A stretch of 64,000 nucleotides of DNA from assembly GCF_013031355.1 (NCBI RefSeq), contig NZ_WPZO01000001.1, positions 930,001 to 994,000 on the forward strand. Reading direction: 5' to 3'. Every line of letters starts with the position of its first letter. The first letter of the stretch is position 1. The notes below the pieces were generated by a model. The model saw only the letters and a program-made list of their open reading frames with translations, made no database searches and had not been told where the DNA came from. The position numbers and the translations under genes are program-made. This DNA is from Ruegeria arenilitoris. GTDB taxonomy: Bacteria; Pseudomonadota; Alphaproteobacteria; Rhodobacterales; Rhodobacteraceae. Of the stretch, positions 61,775 through 64,000 are shown piece by piece.

Positions 61775-62113
61775 TCAGATCAGGTTTTTTGGGGGCGGAG
61801 GATCGAAATTCGAGACCACCGGGATGCCCAATGTCGCGCCCGGCAGGCCATACCGTTCACTGCAATCCAACAGGTCCGCCGTCAGTGTCGATTGCTGGAT
61901 AATCGCGGGGCCACTGCAAAATGCACCGCCGAAACAATGACCCTGATGGTCCGTTGCGGCATATTCACCGTGCGTTTGAACCTCGGCAGAAACTACGACA
62001 GGCTCATGTTTTCCATGCGCCTGAGCCGCACCGCCGGACAAAAGCAGAGCGGCGGTGAACATACCGACCGTGACAAGCATCAGCCTGATCCATCTGCGAC
62101 CGTCCAAAGACAC
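61775..62113 (-). CDS. Small exported His/Cys-containing protein
   Basis: A 112-residue precursor. A hydrophobic signal (LMLVTVGMFTAALLLSGGAAQA) precedes HGKHEPVVVSAEVQTHGEYAATDHQGHCFGGAFCSGPAIIQQS, which carries five His and two Cys (C-x5-C) that could bind metal. The C-terminus (GIPVVSNFDPPPPKNLI) is proline-rich. The GTG start has no strong ribosome site; an in-frame ATG 11 codons later would still leave a signal peptide. It heads the likely cytochrome operon, 55 bases before the cytochrome c' gene. Confidence 0.65.
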   Translation of the reverse strand: MSLDGRRWIRLMLVTVGMFTAALLLSGGAAQAHGKHEPVVVSAEVQTHGEYAATDHQGHCFGGAFCSGPAIIQQSTLTADLLDCSERYGLPGATLGIPVVSNFDPPPPKNLI

Positions 62114-62262
62114 CGTTCAGTTAATCCCGTTTTCTCATTGCAACTCTCTTGCCTCGCAGATGATGTTCTCAACGTGCACGAGCGTCAAGCCTTCATCAGG
62201 CGGCATCTCGCCGCGCGGACACCGAAGTTTCTTATCCACCAGCTGTCGGCTATGCTTCGTCC

Positions 62263-63993
62263 ATGTCAAACGTCTCGGAACGAAGGCTGGCCGCTATTCT
62301 GGCTGCGGATGTGGCGAACTATTCCAAACTCATGGGAGAGGATGAAGCCGCCACATTGACCGCGCTGCGCCGTTTTCGCGACGACAGTCTTGTTCCGACC
62401 GTTGGTAAGTATGACGGCAGGGTAATAAAAAGCATGGGAGACGGCTGGCTGGTTGAATTTCCCAGCGTTGTCAGCGGCATAGAGTGCGCAATGGATCTCC
62501 AACACGCACTGATCGACACCCCTAGGATCGCGTTGAGGATGGGATTGCACAGCGGCGATGTCACCTTTGCCGATGAAGACGTTTTTGGCGACGGGGTCAA
62601 CGTGTCCGCACGTCTTCAGAATCTGGCCGAACCCGGATCGCTCCTGATTTCCGAAACGGCGCGGCGCAGCCTTGATGCCAAGCATTCGGATCACTTCACC
62701 TGTCTAGGCTCCCAGAACCTCAAGAACATCGCTGAACCTTTGGTCGTTTATGGTTGGGGATTGTCAGCGTCTGCCGTCCAGAGGCACCTTTTCGAGTTGC
62801 CGGAGCGACCGTCGATCGCGGTTTTGGCCTTCGACAATTTGTCAGAAGATGCAGATCAGGCATTTTTTGCCGAAGGTATGGCCGAAGATGTCATTTCTGC
62901 GCTGTCCAAGTTTCACTGGTTCTTCGTGATCTCTCGAGACTCGAGCTTTTCCTACCAAGGTCGCGACATCGGTGCAGAGCAAATCGCCCGGGATTTAGGC
63001 GTGCAATACGTTCTGGAGGGCAGCGTTCGAAGGGTCGGCAATAGGGTTCGCGTCTCGGCAAAACTGATCGACGCCGTTGCAAACCACTATGTTTGGACCG
63101 AGCGATTTGATGGTGTGATTGAAGACATCTTCGATCTGCAGGACGAGATCACGGGAAAAATTGTGGGCGCAGTCGCGCCTGAGTACCTGTCTGCAGAAAT
63201 GCAGCGCGCACGGCGCAAGGTGGTACCGCGGATGGATGCCTGGGAACTGACCGCGCGCGCCCATTGGCATATCTCGCAATTCACACAAGCCGACATCGCC
63301 GAAGCCCAGAATCTATTGCTGAAAGCTGTCGACCTGAACCCACAAAGCTCATTCGGAATGGCAGACTTGTCATTCACGCATCTGATGCAGTGCGTGAACG
63401 GCTGGAGCGGCGATCCGGACGCGTCGAAGGCCGAAGCGGTGCGCCAGGCGCAACGGGCAGTTTCGATGAACGACCGCGACGCGTATGCAATGGCCCTGCT
63501 TGGTGCGGCGGATCTGTTTTCAGGTCATCATAAAGACGCAGTGCGGAAGTTGCAGGATGCCATTACCCTCAACCCCAATGACCCCCACGCCTATGCTTTG
63601 CTGGCCAGATCTCTGGTCTATTTGGGCGACAGCAACGAAGCCCTTACCAACATCAAGGTCGCGATCCGCCTAAGCCCGCGCGATCCTTTGATCGCTTTGT
63701 GGTACTCTATTCGCTCACTGTGTGGCTTCGTGGCAGGCCGACACGAAGAAGCTATTGAGTGGGCCGAAGCGTCAATCCGCATCCAGCCAAACCGCAGCAG
63801 CTCTTATCTGGATATCGCTGTAAACAAAGCCATTTGCGGTAAATTGGATGAGGCGCGGCAAGCGGTTTTAAACCTAAAGCGTCTGGACCCCGACGCCTCG
63901 CTACAGCTGGCAGAGCGCACGCATCCCTTCGCGCGATCAGAAGATCAAAAGCGCTATCAACAGGGCTTGCGCGCGGCGGGATTAGACAGGTGA
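62263..63993 (+). CDS. Class III adenylate/guanylate cyclase with TPR repeats
   Basis: A 576-residue cytoplasmic protein. Residues 1-165 form a class III cyclase catalytic domain with the metal aspartates Asp16 (AADVANYSKLM) and Asp60 (SMGDGWLVEF), and GDGVNVSARLQNLAEPG near residue 110. A FlgO/TolB-like stretch (PSIAVLAFDNLSEDADQAFFAEGMAEDVISALS) and the LDRVLEGSV-like VQYVLEGSVRRVGNRVRVSAKLIDA region follow, and the remaining 250 residues are TPR repeats (AQRAVSMNDRDAYAMALLGAADLF, AITLNPNDPHAYALLARSLVYLGD). This architecture is common in alphaproteobacteria. The nucleotide (ATP or GTP) cannot be decided from sequence. The stop codon lies 7 bases from the window end. Confidence 0.9.
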   Translation: MSNVSERRLAAILAADVANYSKLMGEDEAATLTALRRFRDDSLVPTVGKYDGRVIKSMGDGWLVEFPSVVSGIECAMDLQHALIDTPRIALRMGLHSGDVTFADEDVFGDGVNVSARLQNLAEPGSLLISETARRSLDAKHSDHFTCLGSQNLKNIAEPLVVYGWGLSASAVQRHLFELPERPSIAVLAFDNLSEDADQAFFAEGMAEDVISALSKFHWFFVISRDSSFSYQGRDIGAEQIARDLGVQYVLEGSVRRVGNRVRVSAKLIDAVANHYVWTERFDGVIEDIFDLQDEITGKIVGAVAPEYLSAEMQRARRKVVPRMDAWELTARAHWHISQFTQADIAEAQNLLLKAVDLNPQSSFGMADLSFTHLMQCVNGWSGDPDASKAEAVRQAQRAVSMNDRDAYAMALLGAADLFSGHHKDAVRKLQDAITLNPNDPHAYALLARSLVYLGDSNEALTNIKVAIRLSPRDPLIALWYSIRSLCGFVAGRHEEAIEWAEASIRIQPNRSSSYLDIAVNKAICGKLDEARQAVLNLKRLDPDASLQLAERTHPFARSEDQKRYQQGLRAAGLDR

Positions 63994-64000
63994 AGCGGCC

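Overview
The window looks like chromosomal DNA of a marine alphaproteobacterium of the roseobacter group (Rhodobacterales, Ruegeria-like). The evidence is a full-length DddP-type DMSP lyase with every metal and catalytic residue in place, a heterotetrameric sarcosine oxidase operon (soxBDAG), the alphaproteobacterial order yajC-secD-secF-TSUP-Mth938-ccmABCDG, the yfgM-bamB-der block, and uniformly GC-rich coding sequence. No tRNA, rRNA, insertion sequence, prophage or CRISPR array was seen. Genes are dense, about 69 in 64 kb, with short gaps and many 4-8 base start/stop overlaps. This is core-like chromosome with a few accessory patches.

Layout. 1-3.1 kb: the end of glnA, a PPOX flavoprotein, a lytic transglycosylase and an unrecognised membrane-anchored protein. 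3.2-5.6 kb: a DUF3445 (heme-dependent oxidative N-demethylase-like) gene divergent from dddP, then a tiny membrane protein. 5.8-14.7 kb: a hydrolase-OsmC fusion, small exported proteins, bioY, purB, an isolated fliG, an acyltransferase-like protein and DUF1223. 14.9-25.1 kb: acnA, a truncated hemoglobin, cytochrome c maturation (ccmGDCBA) and the Sec accessory genes (secF, secD, yajC). Two identical FNR/CRP-type palindromes lie upstream of the hemoglobin and of ccmC.

25.3-45.3 kb: an MscS channel, serS, a helix-hairpin-helix protein with a histone H1-like tail, a fatty acid desaturase, der-bamB-yfgM, an RND efflux pair, an Atm1-type ABC exporter, a LysM protein, a LOG-family hydrolase, a host-attachment-family protein and sodB. 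45.4-47.7 kb: an FkbM methyltransferase and three neighbouring paralogues of a small secreted protein family I do not recognise. 47.9-53.2 kb: soxBDAG. 53.4-59.0 kb: ccmI-ruvX-DUF1289, an operon of a TSUP exporter, a PhyH-like dioxygenase and a tandem SpoIIAA-like protein, and dusA. 59.1-62.1 kb: a set of periplasmic c-type cytochromes with a DUF411 protein and a His/Cys-containing exported protein, probably metal (copper) related. The window ends with a class III adenylate cyclase-TPR protein.

Themes. Methylated osmolytes are catabolised (DddP on DMSP, sarcosine oxidase on sarcosine, possibly the N-demethylase-like protein). A large c-type cytochrome demand is served by ccmABCDG and ccmI, and an oxygen- or NO-responsive regulator may tie ccm expression to the hemoglobin. 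The strongest candidates for undescribed biology are the three-paralogue secreted family (46.3-47.7 kb), the Met-rich cytochrome c' cluster (59.1-62.1 kb), the TSUP/dioxygenase/SpoIIAA operon (55.6-57.9 kb), and the DUF3445-dddP pairing. All functional proposals for these are inference from sequence and context.
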